Source: Burkholderia cepacia (lineage in GTDB: Bacteria > Pseudomonadota > Gammaproteobacteria > Burkholderiales > Burkholderiaceae). Taken from it: a stretch of DNA of 64,000 nt. Under the pieces are notes generated by a model that saw only the letters and a list, made by a program, of their open reading frames with translations, searched no databases and was not told the DNA's origin. Within the stretch, counting starts at the first letter, position 1, and each line of letters begins with the position of its first letter. Positions 1 through 8,435 of this stretch are shown here, piece after piece. The stretch lies in the NCBI RefSeq assembly GCF_029962485.1, contig NZ_CP073638.1:2170001-2234000 (forward strand). Reading direction: 5' to 3'. The translations under genes were made by a program, and so were the position numbers.

Positions 1-122
1 CTGTTGCCCTGACGCCAGACGGCAGGCCGGGAACGGCACGCGACGCGACACGACGTGAATCCGTCACGCGCCTGCCGTACCGTTCCCGATGCGGGTCGCC
101 CGCGTGCGTCGCGCCACGTCGG

Positions 123-1265
123 TCACATCTTGACGATATCGAGCAGCGCCTTCTTGCCGCTCTTGTACGTGAACACCGAGATCGCACCGTGCTTCAGGTC
201 GCCCTGCGGCGTGAAGCTCGTTTCGCCGATCACGCCGCGATAGTCGGTGGCCGGCATCGCGGCCAGCACCTTCGCCTGGTCGGTCGAATTCGCGCGCTTC
301 ATCGCGTCGACGATGATGTAGACGGCGTCGTACGAGAACGGCGCATACACCTGCATCGGCTGGTGATAACGCGCTTCATAGCGTTTCGCGAACGCCGCAC
401 CGCCCGGCATCTTCTCGAGCGCGATGCCGGCCTCGGAGCACACGACGTTGTCCGACGCCGGGCCCGCGAGCTTCGGCAGGTCGGTCGAGCACACGCCGTC
501 GCCCGCGAGGATCTTCGCGCGCATGCCGAGCTGGCGCGCCTGCTTCGCGAGCGGGCCGCCCGTCGCGTCCATTCCACCGTACATGATCGCGTCCGGGTTC
601 TCGCCCTTGATCTTCGTGAGGATCGCGCGGAAATCGATCGCCTTGTCGTTCGTCGCGTCGCGCGACACGACCTTCATCCCGGCCGATTTCGCGGCCTTCT
701 CGAACTCGGTTGCAAGGCCCTGCCCGTACGCGGTCGAATCGTCGACCACGGCGACCGTCTTGATGCCCATGTTCTTCGCCGCGTACATCGCGAGCGCCGG
801 ACCCTGCTGCGCATCGGTCGCGACGACGCGATAGGTCGTCTTGAAGCCCTGCTGCGTGTACGTCGGGTTGGTCGCGGCCTGCGAAATCTGTACGACGCCG
901 CCATCGCGATACACGCGCGACGCCGGAATCGACGTGCCCGAGTTGTGATGGCCGACGACGCCGACGACCTTGTCGTCGACGAGCCGCTGCGCAACCTGCG
1001 TCGCGGTGCGCGGATCGCCCGCGTCGTCCTGCGCGTCGAGCTGCAGCGTGACCTTCTTGCCGCCGATCGTCAGCCCCTTCGCGTTGATTTCCTCGACCGC
1101 GAGGCGCGCGCCGTTCTCGCTGTCCTTGCCGAGGTGCGCGATCGCGCCGGTCAGCGGCGCGACGTGCCCGATGCGCACGATATCGTCCGCGTGTGCAGGC
1201 CAGGCGGACAGCGCGCACGTCAATGCAGCCGCGGTGGCAAGTGCCGTCTTGTGATGTCGATTCAT
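123..1265 (-). CDS. Branched-chain amino acid ABC transporter periplasmic binding protein
   Basis: The 380-aa product starts with a clear Sec signal peptide of about 26 residues ending AHA before DDIVRIG. The IGHVAPLTGAIAHLGKD region and the later NAITFTG-free periplasmic-binding-protein fold pattern (VVGHHNSG, YDAVYIIVDAMK) fit the LivJ/LivK Leu/Ile/Val-binding family (Peripla_BP_6), which captures ligand in the periplasm for an ABC importer. Length is normal for the family. The ATG is preceded by GGAG with a 6-nt gap. No permease or ATPase genes are visible here; they may lie left of the window or elsewhere. Exact ligand is unknown, since this family also binds aromatic acids and amides. 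Confidence 0.9.
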   Translation of the reverse strand: MNRHHKTALATAAALTCALSAWPAHADDIVRIGHVAPLTGAIAHLGKDSENGARLAVEEINAKGLTIGGKKVTLQLDAQDDAGDPRTATQVAQRLVDDKVVGVVGHHNSGTSIPASRVYRDGGVVQISQAATNPTYTQQGFKTTYRVVATDAQQGPALAMYAAKNMGIKTVAVVDDSTAYGQGLATEFEKAAKSAGMKVVSRDATNDKAIDFRAILTKIKGENPDAIMYGGMDATGGPLAKQARQLGMRAKILAGDGVCSTDLPKLAGPASDNVVCSEAGIALEKMPGGAAFAKRYEARYHQPMQVYAPFSYDAVYIIVDAMKRANSTDQAKVLAAMPATDYRGVIGETSFTPQGDLKHGAISVFTYKSGKKALLDIVKM

Positions 1266-1335
1266 GGTTGTCTCCGTCCTTGTCGCGCTTCGTTCGTGTT
1301 CAGATCCGTCGTTCGTCGAAAGGCTTGCCGTGCGC

Positions 1336-2373
1336 TTACGCGCGCCCTTCGAAACCCAGCAATACGTTCACCGCGTTGATACCGATCTCGTCGACCATGT
1401 AGCCGCCTTCCATCACGAACAGCGTCGGCAGGTTCAGGCGCGCGAGCGATTCGCCGATCCGCAGGTAGTCGGGCGAACGCAGCTTGAAATGGCTGATGGG
1501 GTCATGCTCGAACGTGTCGACACCGAGCGACACGACGAGCAGGTCGGGCGCGTGCTTCGCGATCGCGGCAGTAGCCTGGCCGAGCGCCTCCGAGTAGGTG
1601 TCCCACTGCGTGCCCTTCGGCAGCGGCAGGTTCAGGTTGAAGCCTTCGCCGGCCCCCGCGCCGCGTTCGTCCGCATAGCCGGAGAAGTACGGATACGACA
1701 CCGGCGGCTCGCCGTGCAGCGACGCGAACAGCACGTCCGGCCGCTCGTAGAAGATGTCCTGCGTGCCGTTGCCGTGGTGGAAATCGACGTCGAGCACCGC
1801 GACGCGCGCGGCACCGCTTGCGATGCCGTGCTGCGCCGCGATCGCCGCGTTGTTCAGGTAGCAGTAACCGCCCATGTACTCGCGGCCCGCGTGATGGCCG
1901 GGCGGGCGGCACAGCGCGAACGCCGCGCGCGCACCGCCGCCCGACAGCAGGTCGGCGCCCGTGAGCGCCGAGTTCGCGCTCGCGCTTACCGCGTCCCACG
2001 TGCCCGCGTTGATCGGCGCGCCGGCATCCATCGCGAAGAAGCCGAGCTTGCCGTCGATGAAGTCGGGCAGCATCGCCGAGGCCGGCATCGCGCGCACCGG
2101 CCACACGAGCGGCAGCGCCTGGCAGGTGCGGCCGGTCGCCGTCCATTCGTCCCACGCACCGGCGAGGAAGTCGACGTAGCGCCGGCTGTGCGCGCCGGCG
2201 TAGCTCGCGCGGTCGAACGCGCGTGGCGCGATCACGTCGCCGAGGCCGGCCGCGCGGACCTGCGCCAGCACCGTTTCGGCACGAAGGGGGTTTTCGAACG
2301 ACTCGGTGATCGCGCCGTCCTTCAGTTCGACGCCGCGATGCAGGTGGTGATCGCTGCTGTAGACCGTGAGCAT
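1336..2373 (-). CDS. Histone deacetylase family protein (acetylpolyamine amidohydrolase-like)
   Basis: The 345-aa protein has the arginase/deacetylase fold signatures in order: RPPGHHAG around residues 156-163 with the His-His pair of the charge relay, DVDFHHGNGTQD around 195-206 supplying zinc ligands, SLGVDTFEHDP with the third metal ligand, and GGYM near the C-terminus. Bacterial members remove acetyl groups from polyamines or other amines in the cytoplasm by Zn-dependent hydrolysis; the family and length fit acetylpolyamine amidohydrolases. It lies between the LivK-like gene and a divergent Lrp/AsnC regulator, which suggests amine or amino-acid catabolism under that regulator's control. 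The substrate is inferred, not shown. Confidence 0.88.
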   Translation of the reverse strand: MLTVYSSDHHLHRGVELKDGAITESFENPLRAETVLAQVRAAGLGDVIAPRAFDRASYAGAHSRRYVDFLAGAWDEWTATGRTCQALPLVWPVRAMPASAMLPDFIDGKLGFFAMDAGAPINAGTWDAVSASANSALTGADLLSGGGARAAFALCRPPGHHAGREYMGGYCYLNNAAIAAQHGIASGAARVAVLDVDFHHGNGTQDIFYERPDVLFASLHGEPPVSYPYFSGYADERGAGAGEGFNLNLPLPKGTQWDTYSEALGQATAAIAKHAPDLLVVSLGVDTFEHDPISHFKLRSPDYLRIGESLARLNLPTLFVMEGGYMVDEIGINAVNVLLGFEGRA

Positions 2374-2502
2374 GGTTGACCGTTGCAGGGGTGACTAGGG
2401 GAAAGGGGTGGCAACAGTTTATTGACGCCGGCCGGCAATAACTTTGCTTTCCACCTCTTCGTTTCGTACAATTTTGAGAAATCTGCCTACAGGACACCGG
2501 AT

Positions 2503-2991
2503 ATGAGCAAAAATCGCGCTTCAGTTGAACTGGACGGTGTCGACCGCGCGATGCTCCGCCTGCTGCAGGAAGACGGCGCGCTGTCGAACGCGACGCTCGG
2601 CGAGAAGCTGTCGCTGAGCGTCACGCCGTGCTGGCGCCGCCGCAAGCGGCTCGAGGACGAGCACGTGATCACCGGCTACCAGGCGAACCTCGACCGGCGC
2701 GCGCTCGGCATGAACGTGTTCGCGTTCGTGCAGGTCACGTTCAACATGCATTCGGACCAGGACTCGGATCACTTCGAGGAGGTGATGCGGCGTCACGACG
2801 AGGTCACGTCGTGCCACAAGATCACCGGCGCGGCCGACTACATCCTGCAGGTCGTCGCGGCCGATCTCGATGCGTATGCTGAATTCGTCGAGCGCGTGCT
2901 GAGAAAGCAGGCCGGCGTGTCGTCGATCCAGTCGAGCCTCGCGTTGCGCGAGGTGAAGTTCTCGTCGCGCGTGCCAGTGCCGGACGCGTGA
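2503..2991 (+). CDS. Lrp/AsnC family transcriptional regulator
   Basis: The 162-aa protein has an N-terminal winged helix-turn-helix (LDGVDRAMLRLLQEDGALSN through CWRRRKRLEDEHVITGY) and a C-terminal RAM/ligand-binding domain (GAADYILQVVAADLDAYAEF), the order and length of Lrp/AsnC regulators. I chose ATG 2503 (MSKNRASV) rather than upstream in-frame codons because the preceding 27 codons show no family similarity and the gene is divergent from the deacetylase gene at 2373. The family usually senses amino acids and controls adjacent transport or catabolic genes, so the leftward deacetylase gene is a plausible target. Confidence 0.93.
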   Translation: MSKNRASVELDGVDRAMLRLLQEDGALSNATLGEKLSLSVTPCWRRRKRLEDEHVITGYQANLDRRALGMNVFAFVQVTFNMHSDQDSDHFEEVMRRHDEVTSCHKITGAADYILQVVAADLDAYAEFVERVLRKQAGVSSIQSSLALREVKFSSRVPVPDA

Positions 2992-3060
2992 TCGTTGCCG
3001 AGTTCATGCGCCCGCGCACGGGCATCCGCTGTCGTTCGTCATCCCATGGAGCGCTACCCG

Positions 3061-3366
3061 ATGAAACGTTACCTTCCCTCCGCGTCGTTGGCCGCCGCGA
3101 TCGCTTGCGCATTCGCGTTGAGCGCCTGTGCGGCGCAATCGTCCGCACCGGCCAGTGCGCCAGCACCGGCGGATACCGCCGCGCAAGCGACCCCGCCGAT
3201 GGTCGGCGGCGATCGCGATGCACACGGCTGCATCGGCTCGGCCGGCTACGCATGGTGCGAACGCACGCAGCAATGCGAGCGTCCGTGGGAACTCGCGAAA
3301 GCGCATGGCTTCGCGAATTCGGCGCAGGTCTACGAGCAGTTCTGCCGAAACGGCGGCGCGAAGTGA
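3061..3366 (+). CDS. Small putative lipoprotein
   Basis: The 101-aa product has a lysine/arginine start (MKRYLPS), a hydrophobic stretch and a lipobox-like LSAC, so Cys21 is a likely lipidation site. An Ala/Pro-rich linker (roughly residues 22-45) follows. The C-terminal domain has GCIGSAGYAWCERTQQC and a terminal EQFC, which gives regularly placed cysteines typical of small disulfide-bonded envelope proteins. ATG 3061 is preferred over ATG 3046 because the signal sequence then has normal proportions. I do not recognise a precise function. Confidence 0.75.
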   Translation: MKRYLPSASLAAAIACAFALSACAAQSSAPASAPAPADTAAQATPPMVGGDRDAHGCIGSAGYAWCERTQQCERPWELAKAHGFANSAQVYEQFCRNGGAK

Positions 3367-3515
3367 AGTGATTTGACGTGAACGGGTCGCGGTGCAACGC
3401 CGCGACGCCATGCGGTACCGACGCTACGCGCGGTGTGCCCACCGTGCATGTTTCGCCGCCCTGACTCCCGCCGGTTTTCCCGCGCCGCGCACCGCCATTC
3501 CGGAAACCCGGACAC

Positions 3516-3541
3516 TCAAAAAACCCCACGAAAACAGGGGC
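3516..3541 (-). terminator. Rho-independent terminator reading leftward
   Basis: On the minus strand a GCCCC / GGGG stem with a 9-nt loop is followed by six T residues (A-run 3518-3523 on the plus strand). On the plus strand no T-run follows, so it is not a terminator for the lipoprotein gene. Its presence implies a short leftward transcript starting somewhere between here and mqo. Confidence 0.55.
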
Positions 3542-3791
3542 ATTCGGCGTCTGCGACACGTTGTCCGAGTTCGGTTATATTACGCGCCCCTTGCCACCCC
3601 GCCCCCGCAAAAACGCGTCGCGCGCGGCTCCTTTCCACGCAGCCTGAAGCGCTTTCCGCCGAGGCTTGCCACAAGGGCCCGGGCGCGTTGCGCACCCTCG
3701 CGACGCAGGCGCTTGCCTGCCTGCGGGAGGCCGATCCGAAGGTGTCCTTCCGAACGGCTTCGCGTGCGCAAATGCAACGGCGCACAGCGCC

Positions 3792-3830
3792 GATCCGGAA
3801 TTCCGGATTCGCGGTCCGGATCTCCGGATC
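3792..3830. repeat. Large inverted repeat of four TCCGGA units in the mqo leader
   Basis: TCCGGA occurs at 3794, 3802, 3815 and 3823. The two 16-nt arms (3792-3807 and 3815-3830) pair with two mismatches around the 7-nt loop TTCGCGG. The pairs of units are spaced 21 bp apart, two helical turns. It ends 76 nt before the mqo start codon. Confidence 0.7.
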
Positions 3831-3906
3831 CGTGTTTCTGCGCAATGGAAACGCACGCCGGGCGGCATGGCAAACCGATGCATCCAAGTTGAAAAAGGGA
3901 TCTGCT

Positions 3907-5550
3907 GTGATCAAAACGTTACGGGTAATACTGTCGGCGCTCGCGCTGTTCGTCGCGACATCGTCCGCGCACGCCGCCGATACGAAAAAGGTCGACGTCC
4001 TGCTGGTGGGCGGCGGCATCATGAGCTCGACGCTCGGCGTCTGGCTGCACGAACTCCAGCCCGACTGGTCGATGACGATGGTCGAACGCCTCGACGGCGT
4101 CGCGCTCGAAAGCTCGAACGGCTGGAACAACGCCGGCACCGGCCACTCGGCGCTCGCCGAGCTGAACTACACGCCGGAGAAGGCGGACGGCAAGATCGAC
4201 ATCTCCAAGGCGATCGAGATCAACGAGTCGTTCCAGATCTCGCGCCAGTTCTGGGCATGGCAGGTCAAGCAAGGCGTGCTGAAGAACCCGCATTCGTTCA
4301 TCAACTCGACGCCGCACATGAGCTTCGTATGGGGCGACGACAACGTCCGCTTCCTGAAGAAGCGCTATGAAGCGCTGCAGGCGAGCCCGCTGTTCCGCGG
4401 GATGCAGTATTCGGAAGACTACGACCAGATCAAGCAGTGGGTGCCGCTGATGATGGAAGGCCGCGACCGCAACCAGAAGGTCGCGGCGACGTGGACGCCG
4501 ATCGGCACCGACGTGAACTTCGGCGAGATCACGCGCCAGTTCGTCGGCTACCTGAAGACGCAACCGAACTTCACGCTGTCGCTGTCGAGCGAAGTGCGCG
4601 AGATCACGCGCAATGCCGACGGCACGTGGCACGTGTCGTGGGTCAAGCTGCACTCGGATGAACCGCCGCAATCCGTCGACGCGAAGTTCGTGTTCATCGG
4701 CGCGGGCGGCGGTGCGCTGCACCTGCTGCAGGCATCGGGCATCCCCGAAGCGAAGGACTACGGCGCGTTCCCGGTCGGCGGCTCGTTCCTCGTGACCGAC
4801 AACCCCGACGTCGTGAAGCAGCACCTCGCGAAGGCGTACGGCAAGGCGTCGGTCGGCTCGCCGCCGATGTCGGTGCCGCACCTCGACACGCGGATCATCG
4901 ACGGCAAGAAGATCATCCTGTTCGGGCCGTTCGCGACGTTCTCGACCAAGTTCCTGAAGAACGGTTCGTACTTCGACCTCGCCAAGAGCACCAACCTGCA
5001 CAACGTCGCGCCGATGATGCGCGTGGGCGTCGACGAATTCCCGCTGGTCCAGTACCTCGCCGGCCAGCTGATGCTGTCCGACGACGATCGCTTCAACGCG
5101 CTGAAGGAATACTTCCCGAACGCGAAGAAGGAAGACTGGCGCCTGTGGCAGGCCGGCCAGCGCGTGCAGATCATCAAGCGCGACCCGGTCAAGGGCGGCG
5201 TGCTGAAGCTCGGCACCGAGATCGTCAGCTCGCAGGACGGCAGCATCGCGGGCCTGCTCGGCGCATCGCCGGGCGCGTCGACGGCCGCGCCGATCATGCT
5301 GAACCTGATGAAGAAGGTGTTCAAGGACAAGGTCGCGACGCCCGAGTGGCAGCAGAAGATCCGCCAGATCGTGCCGAGCTACGGCACGAAGTTGAACGAC
5401 AGCCCGGCGAAGGTCGTCGAGGAATGGACCTACACGAGCGACGTGCTGCAACTGTCGCCGCCGCCGAAGATCGACGTCACCGTGCCGTCGCAGCCGGCCA
5501 GCAACGCGCCGGCCCGCCCGGCGAAGGCATCGGCCGACATGGCGCTGTAA
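3907..5550 (+). CDS. mqo: Malate:quinone oxidoreductase
   Basis: The 547-aa FAD enzyme oxidises malate to oxaloacetate and passes electrons to quinone at the inner membrane. The N-terminal dinucleotide fold is visible as [13 protein letters not shown] (about residues 30-42), followed by [23 protein letters not shown], characteristic of Mqo, and the C-terminal [17 protein letters not shown] chose GTG 3907, which follows an AAAAAGGGA ribosome-binding site. It gives an N-terminal sequence that looks like a Sec signal peptide ending SAHA, placing about 25 residues ahead of the FAD fold. The C-terminus carries an Ala/Pro-rich extension after the conserved region. A terminator follows at 5577. Confidence 0.96.
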   Translation: MIKTLRVILSALALFVATSSAHAADTKKVDVLLVGGGIMSSTLGVWLHELQPDWSMTMVERLDGVALESSNGWNNAGTGHSALAELNYTPEKADGKIDISKAIEINESFQISRQFWAWQVKQGVLKNPHSFINSTPHMSFVWGDDNVRFLKKRYEALQASPLFRGMQYSEDYDQIKQWVPLMMEGRDRNQKVAATWTPIGTDVNFGEITRQFVGYLKTQPNFTLSLSSEVREITRNADGTWHVSWVKLHSDEPPQSVDAKFVFIGAGGGALHLLQASGIPEAKDYGAFPVGGSFLVTDNPDVVKQHLAKAYGKASVGSPPMSVPHLDTRIIDGKKIILFGPFATFSTKFLKNGSYFDLAKSTNLHNVAPMMRVGVDEFPLVQYLAGQLMLSDDDRFNALKEYFPNAKKEDWRLWQAGQRVQIIKRDPVKGGVLKLGTEIVSSQDGSIAGLLGASPGASTAAPIMLNLMKKVFKDKVATPEWQQKIRQIVPSYGTKLNDSPAKVVEEWTYTSDVLQLSPPPKIDVTVPSQPASNAPARPAKASADMAL

Positions 5551-5576
5551 GCATCGCAGCAACTGCGCCGCACGGC

Positions 5577-5604
5577 ACGGCCGCCCTCCGGGGTGGCCGT
5601 TTTT
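5577..5604 (+). terminator. Rho-independent terminator of mqo
   Basis: ACGGCC and GGCCGT arms with a GC-rich inner stem are followed directly by a T-run ending at 5604, 27 nt after the mqo stop codon. Confidence 0.85.
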
Positions 5605-5815
5605 CTTGGTGCGCACAGGTCGGATATGCCGTGCCACTCGCCCGCATCCGCTAGAATTGCGGCACGCGCGACCCTGTCGCCGCCCGATCCATCATCCGCA
5701 TCGACGCCATCCAAGCGACGGCCGGCGCGGCCCGCGCCCGAGCCGCGCGAGCGCCGCCCGCCGTTGCCGCGCCCGCCCGGGCGCGCCATCAACCGAATTC
5801 AGCTGGAGAAAGACC

Positions 5816-6013
5816 GTGTTTACTTGCCGAAACCAGAGCTGCGGCACGCAGTGGGAAACGTCCGACGTCGTCATCAAGGACGAAGGCCAGGGGCTGCTGT
5901 TCCGCTGTCCGCTGTGCGGCGCGCGCAACTACCTCGAGCGCTTCGAGGACGATGAAGGCAACGTCGCCTACGAACAGCTGGAAGGCAAGCCTTACCTCGG
6001 AGACCTCGAATGA
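5816..6013 (+). CDS. Small zinc-ribbon protein
   Basis: The 65-aa product begins at GTG 5816, seven bases after GGAGAAAG. It has two cysteine pairs, CRNQSC near the N-terminus and CPLC in the middle, separated by about 25 residues, a typical zinc-ribbon arrangement. An acidic C-terminal half follows (FEDDEGNVAYEQLEG). Its TGA overlaps the ATG of dbpA (ATGA), so the two are almost certainly co-translated, suggesting a role linked to RNA or the helicase. The function is not known. Confidence 0.82.
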   Translation: MFTCRNQSCGTQWETSDVVIKDEGQGLLFRCPLCGARNYLERFEDDEGNVAYEQLEGKPYLGDLE

Positions 6014-7407
6014 CACAACCGACCGCCACGCCCTTCAGCGCGCTGCCGCTGACGCCCGCCGCGCTCGCGAACCTCGCGCAGCTCGGCTATGTCGACATGA
6101 CGCCGATCCAGGCCGCGAGCCTGCCGATCGCGCTGGCCGGCCAGGACCTGATCGCGCAGGCTAAGACGGGCAGCGGCAAGACCGCCGCGTTCTCGCTCGC
6201 GCTGCTGGCGCGCCTCGACACGCGCAGCTTCGACGTGCAGGCGATGATCCTGTGCCCGACGCGCGAGCTTGCCGACCAGGTCGCGCAGGAAGTGCGCCGC
6301 CTCGCGCGCGCCGAGGAGAACGTGAAGGTGCTGACGCTGTGCGGCGGCACGCCGATGCGCCCGCAGGCGCAGAGCCTCGAACACGGCGCGCACATCGTCG
6401 TCGGCACGCCGGGCCGCATCATGGATCACCTCGACCGCGGCAACCTGAAGCTCGACGCGCTGAGCACGCTGGTGCTCGACGAAGCCGACCGGATGCTCGA
6501 CATGGGCTTCTTCGACGACATCGCGAAGGTCGCGCGGATGTGCCCGACGACGCGCCAGACGCTGCTGTTCTCCGCGACCTATCCGGACGGCATCGCGAAG
6601 CTGAGCCAGCAGTTCCTGCGCAACCCGAAGGAAATCAAGCTCCAGGAGCGCCATGACGACAGCAAGATCCGCCAGCGCTTCTATGAAGTGACCGAGAACG
6701 AGCGGCTGCACGCGGTCGGCCAGTTGCTGAACCACTTCCGGCCGGTGAGCACGATCGCGTTCTGCAACACGAAGCAGCAGTGCCGCGACCTGCTCGACGT
6801 GCTGCATGCGCAGGGCTTCCACGCGCTCGCGCTGCACGGCGAGCTCGACCAGCGCGAACGCGACCAGGTATTGATCCAGTTCGCGAACCGCAGCTGCTCG
6901 GTGCTGGTGGCGACCGACGTCGCCGCGCGCGGGCTCGACATCGCGCAGCTCGAAGCCGTGATCAACGTCGACGTGACGCCCGACCCCGAAGTACACGTGC
7001 ACCGCATCGGCCGCACCGGACGCGCGGACCAGGACGGCTGGGCGCTGAGCCTCGCGAGCATGGACGAGATGGGCCGCGTCGGCGGGATCGAACAGGCGCA
7101 GAAGCGCGAAGTCGAATGGCATCCGCTCGCCGAGCTGACGCCGGCCGGCAACGACACGCTGCTGCCGCCGATGGAAACGCTGCAGATCCTCGGCGGGCGC
7201 AAGGACAAGATCCGCCCGGGCGACGTGCTCGGCGCGCTGACCGGCGACGCCGGGTTCGACGGCAAGCAGATCGGCAAGATCAACGTGACCGAGTTCTCGA
7301 CCTATGTCGCGATCGAGCGCGGCGTCGCGCACGACGCGCTGCGCAAGCTCAATGCAGGGAAGATCAAGGGCAAGCGGGTCAAGGTCCGGTTGATGGACGA
7401 GGAGTAA
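6010..7407 (+). CDS. dbpA: ATP-dependent RNA helicase DbpA
   Basis: The 465-aa DEAD-box helicase has a Q-motif-like FSALPL, Walker A AKTGSGKT (residues 51-58), LDEADRML (DEAD 157-160), SAT, and HRIGRTGR motif VI. The C-terminal 75 residues (RPGDVLGALTGDAGFDGKQI onward) match the DbpA RNA-binding domain that recognises hairpin 92 of 23S rRNA. The known role of the family is in late 50S ribosome assembly. Translation is coupled to the upstream zinc-ribbon gene by a 4-nt overlap. The stop is 21 nt from the convergent LysR gene. Confidence 0.96.
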   Translation: MTQPTATPFSALPLTPAALANLAQLGYVDMTPIQAASLPIALAGQDLIAQAKTGSGKTAAFSLALLARLDTRSFDVQAMILCPTRELADQVAQEVRRLARAEENVKVLTLCGGTPMRPQAQSLEHGAHIVVGTPGRIMDHLDRGNLKLDALSTLVLDEADRMLDMGFFDDIAKVARMCPTTRQTLLFSATYPDGIAKLSQQFLRNPKEIKLQERHDDSKIRQRFYEVTENERLHAVGQLLNHFRPVSTIAFCNTKQQCRDLLDVLHAQGFHALALHGELDQRERDQVLIQFANRSCSVLVATDVAARGLDIAQLEAVINVDVTPDPEVHVHRIGRTGRADQDGWALSLASMDEMGRVGGIEQAQKREVEWHPLAELTPAGNDTLLPPMETLQILGGRKDKIRPGDVLGALTGDAGFDGKQIGKINVTEFSTYVAIERGVAHDALRKLNAGKIKGKRVKVRLMDEE

Positions 7408-7428
7408 GCCCCGCGCGCGCCGCCACGC

Positions 7429-8313
7429 CTATGCGGCGCGCTCGCCCAGCATCGCCAGGTACTGCTGTACCGCCCCCCATTCCGCGCCGATCCGGCTAAG
7501 CGCGACGAGTTCCGATCGCGGCGTATCGCCAGCCAGTTTCCGGTACACGACGTTCGGCGCCGCGATCCGGCTGAGCGGCGCCGGCACGATCGACACGCCC
7601 AGGCCCGCACCCGTCAGCGCCAGCACCGACAGCGTGCTGCTCACCTGGTGCGCGATGCGCGGCTCGCGCCCGAGCACCTGGCGCAGGATCGCCAGTTGCC
7701 CTTCGTCGTCGCCGTCGGCCGCATACAGGATGAACGGTTCGTCCGCGAGCGCGGCAACGCTCACCGAGCGCCGCTTCGCGAACGGATGCCGATCGCTCAT
7801 CACGACTTCCCATGACCAGCTGCCGACCGTCCGCACGGCCAGTTTCGCGTCGAAGGCCACGCCGAACGCCGGGCAATAGCCGATGTCGAGCCGGCCCGCG
7901 AGAATCGCGTCCTGCTGCGCGGCCGGCGCCATTTCGTGCAGGTCGAGCACCACGCCCGGCCAGGTCGCATGAAACTCGGTCAGATCATGGGACAGCCGCC
8001 CCGTCGCGACCGCATTCCCGACGAAACCGATCCGCACGATGCCCGTCTCGCCGCGCGCCGCGCGCTGGACCAGCGTCTTCGCGCGCACGGCCTGCTCGAG
8101 CGTGCGCTGCGCCTCGATCACCAGCAGCCGGCCGGCATCCGTCAGCGCGACCTTGCGCGTGCTGCGCTCGAACAGCGGCGTGCCCAGTTCCTCCTCGAGT
8201 GCGCGGATCTGCTGGCTCAACGCGGGCTGCACGATATGCAGTCGCTCCGCCGCGCGACCGAAATGCCCTTCCTCGGCAACCGCGAGAAAGTAGCGCAAAT
8301 GACGAAGATCCAT
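7429..8313 (-). CDS. LysR family transcriptional regulator
   Basis: The 294-aa protein begins MDLRHLRYFLAVAEEGHFGR and shows the LysR winged HTH (AAERLHIVQPALSQQIRALE) followed by the periplasmic-binding-like effector domain. This N-terminal form resembles the CatR/BenM branch of regulators, often linked to aromatic catabolism. It is divergent from the amidohydrolase gene at 8436 across a 122-nt AT-rich spacer that contains CAATC (8340) and GATTG (8363) as a possible dyad. It probably controls the amidohydrolase gene. The inducer is unknown. Confidence 0.92.
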   Translation of the reverse strand: MDLRHLRYFLAVAEEGHFGRAAERLHIVQPALSQQIRALEEELGTPLFERSTRKVALTDAGRLLVIEAQRTLEQAVRAKTLVQRAARGETGIVRIGFVGNAVATGRLSHDLTEFHATWPGVVLDLHEMAPAAQQDAILAGRLDIGYCPAFGVAFDAKLAVRTVGSWSWEVVMSDRHPFAKRRSVSVAALADEPFILYAADGDDEGQLAILRQVLGREPRIAHQVSSTLSVLALTGAGLGVSIVPAPLSRIAAPNVVYRKLAGDTPRSELVALSRIGAEWGAVQQYLAMLGERAA

Positions 8314-8435
8314 GGGGTCGATTAATCACTCAAAACGATCAATCTCGAAATTTAATCTATTGGATTGAAAAATCAAGCGCGCGCATCCTGACGATCAGAC
8401 GTTGCACCGCAGCGCACTTTCACAGGAGCCGCATC

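Larger units (their letters stand above)
3367..3906. other. 540-nt intergenic region upstream of mqo
   Basis: No convincing gene lies here. An open frame continuous with mqo extends back to 3433, but its composition (many Arg/Pro/His, no family similarity) marks it as non-coding leader. The region holds a minus-strand terminator hairpin (3516-3541), an AT-rich TTATATTA element (3575-3582) that could serve as a -10 box on either strand, and a large hairpin of TCCGGA repeats (3792-3830). Confidence 0.6.

Noticed and set aside
28..88. Inverted repeat CGGGAACGG / CCGTTCCCG downstream of the first gene
   Set aside because: Arms of 9 bp are separated by more than 40 nt and no T-run follows; terminator function cannot be supported.
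3433..3906. A longer mqo reading beginning 158 codons upstream
   Set aside because: The extra sequence has no Mqo similarity, includes the hairpin and terminator structures, and GTG 3907 has its own ribosome-binding site.
8340..8367. CAATC / GATTG dyad in the LysR-amidohydrolase spacer as a firm LysR site
   Set aside because: Arms are only 5 bp and no T-N11-A motif at the expected place was convincing; kept only as a remark under the LysR gene.
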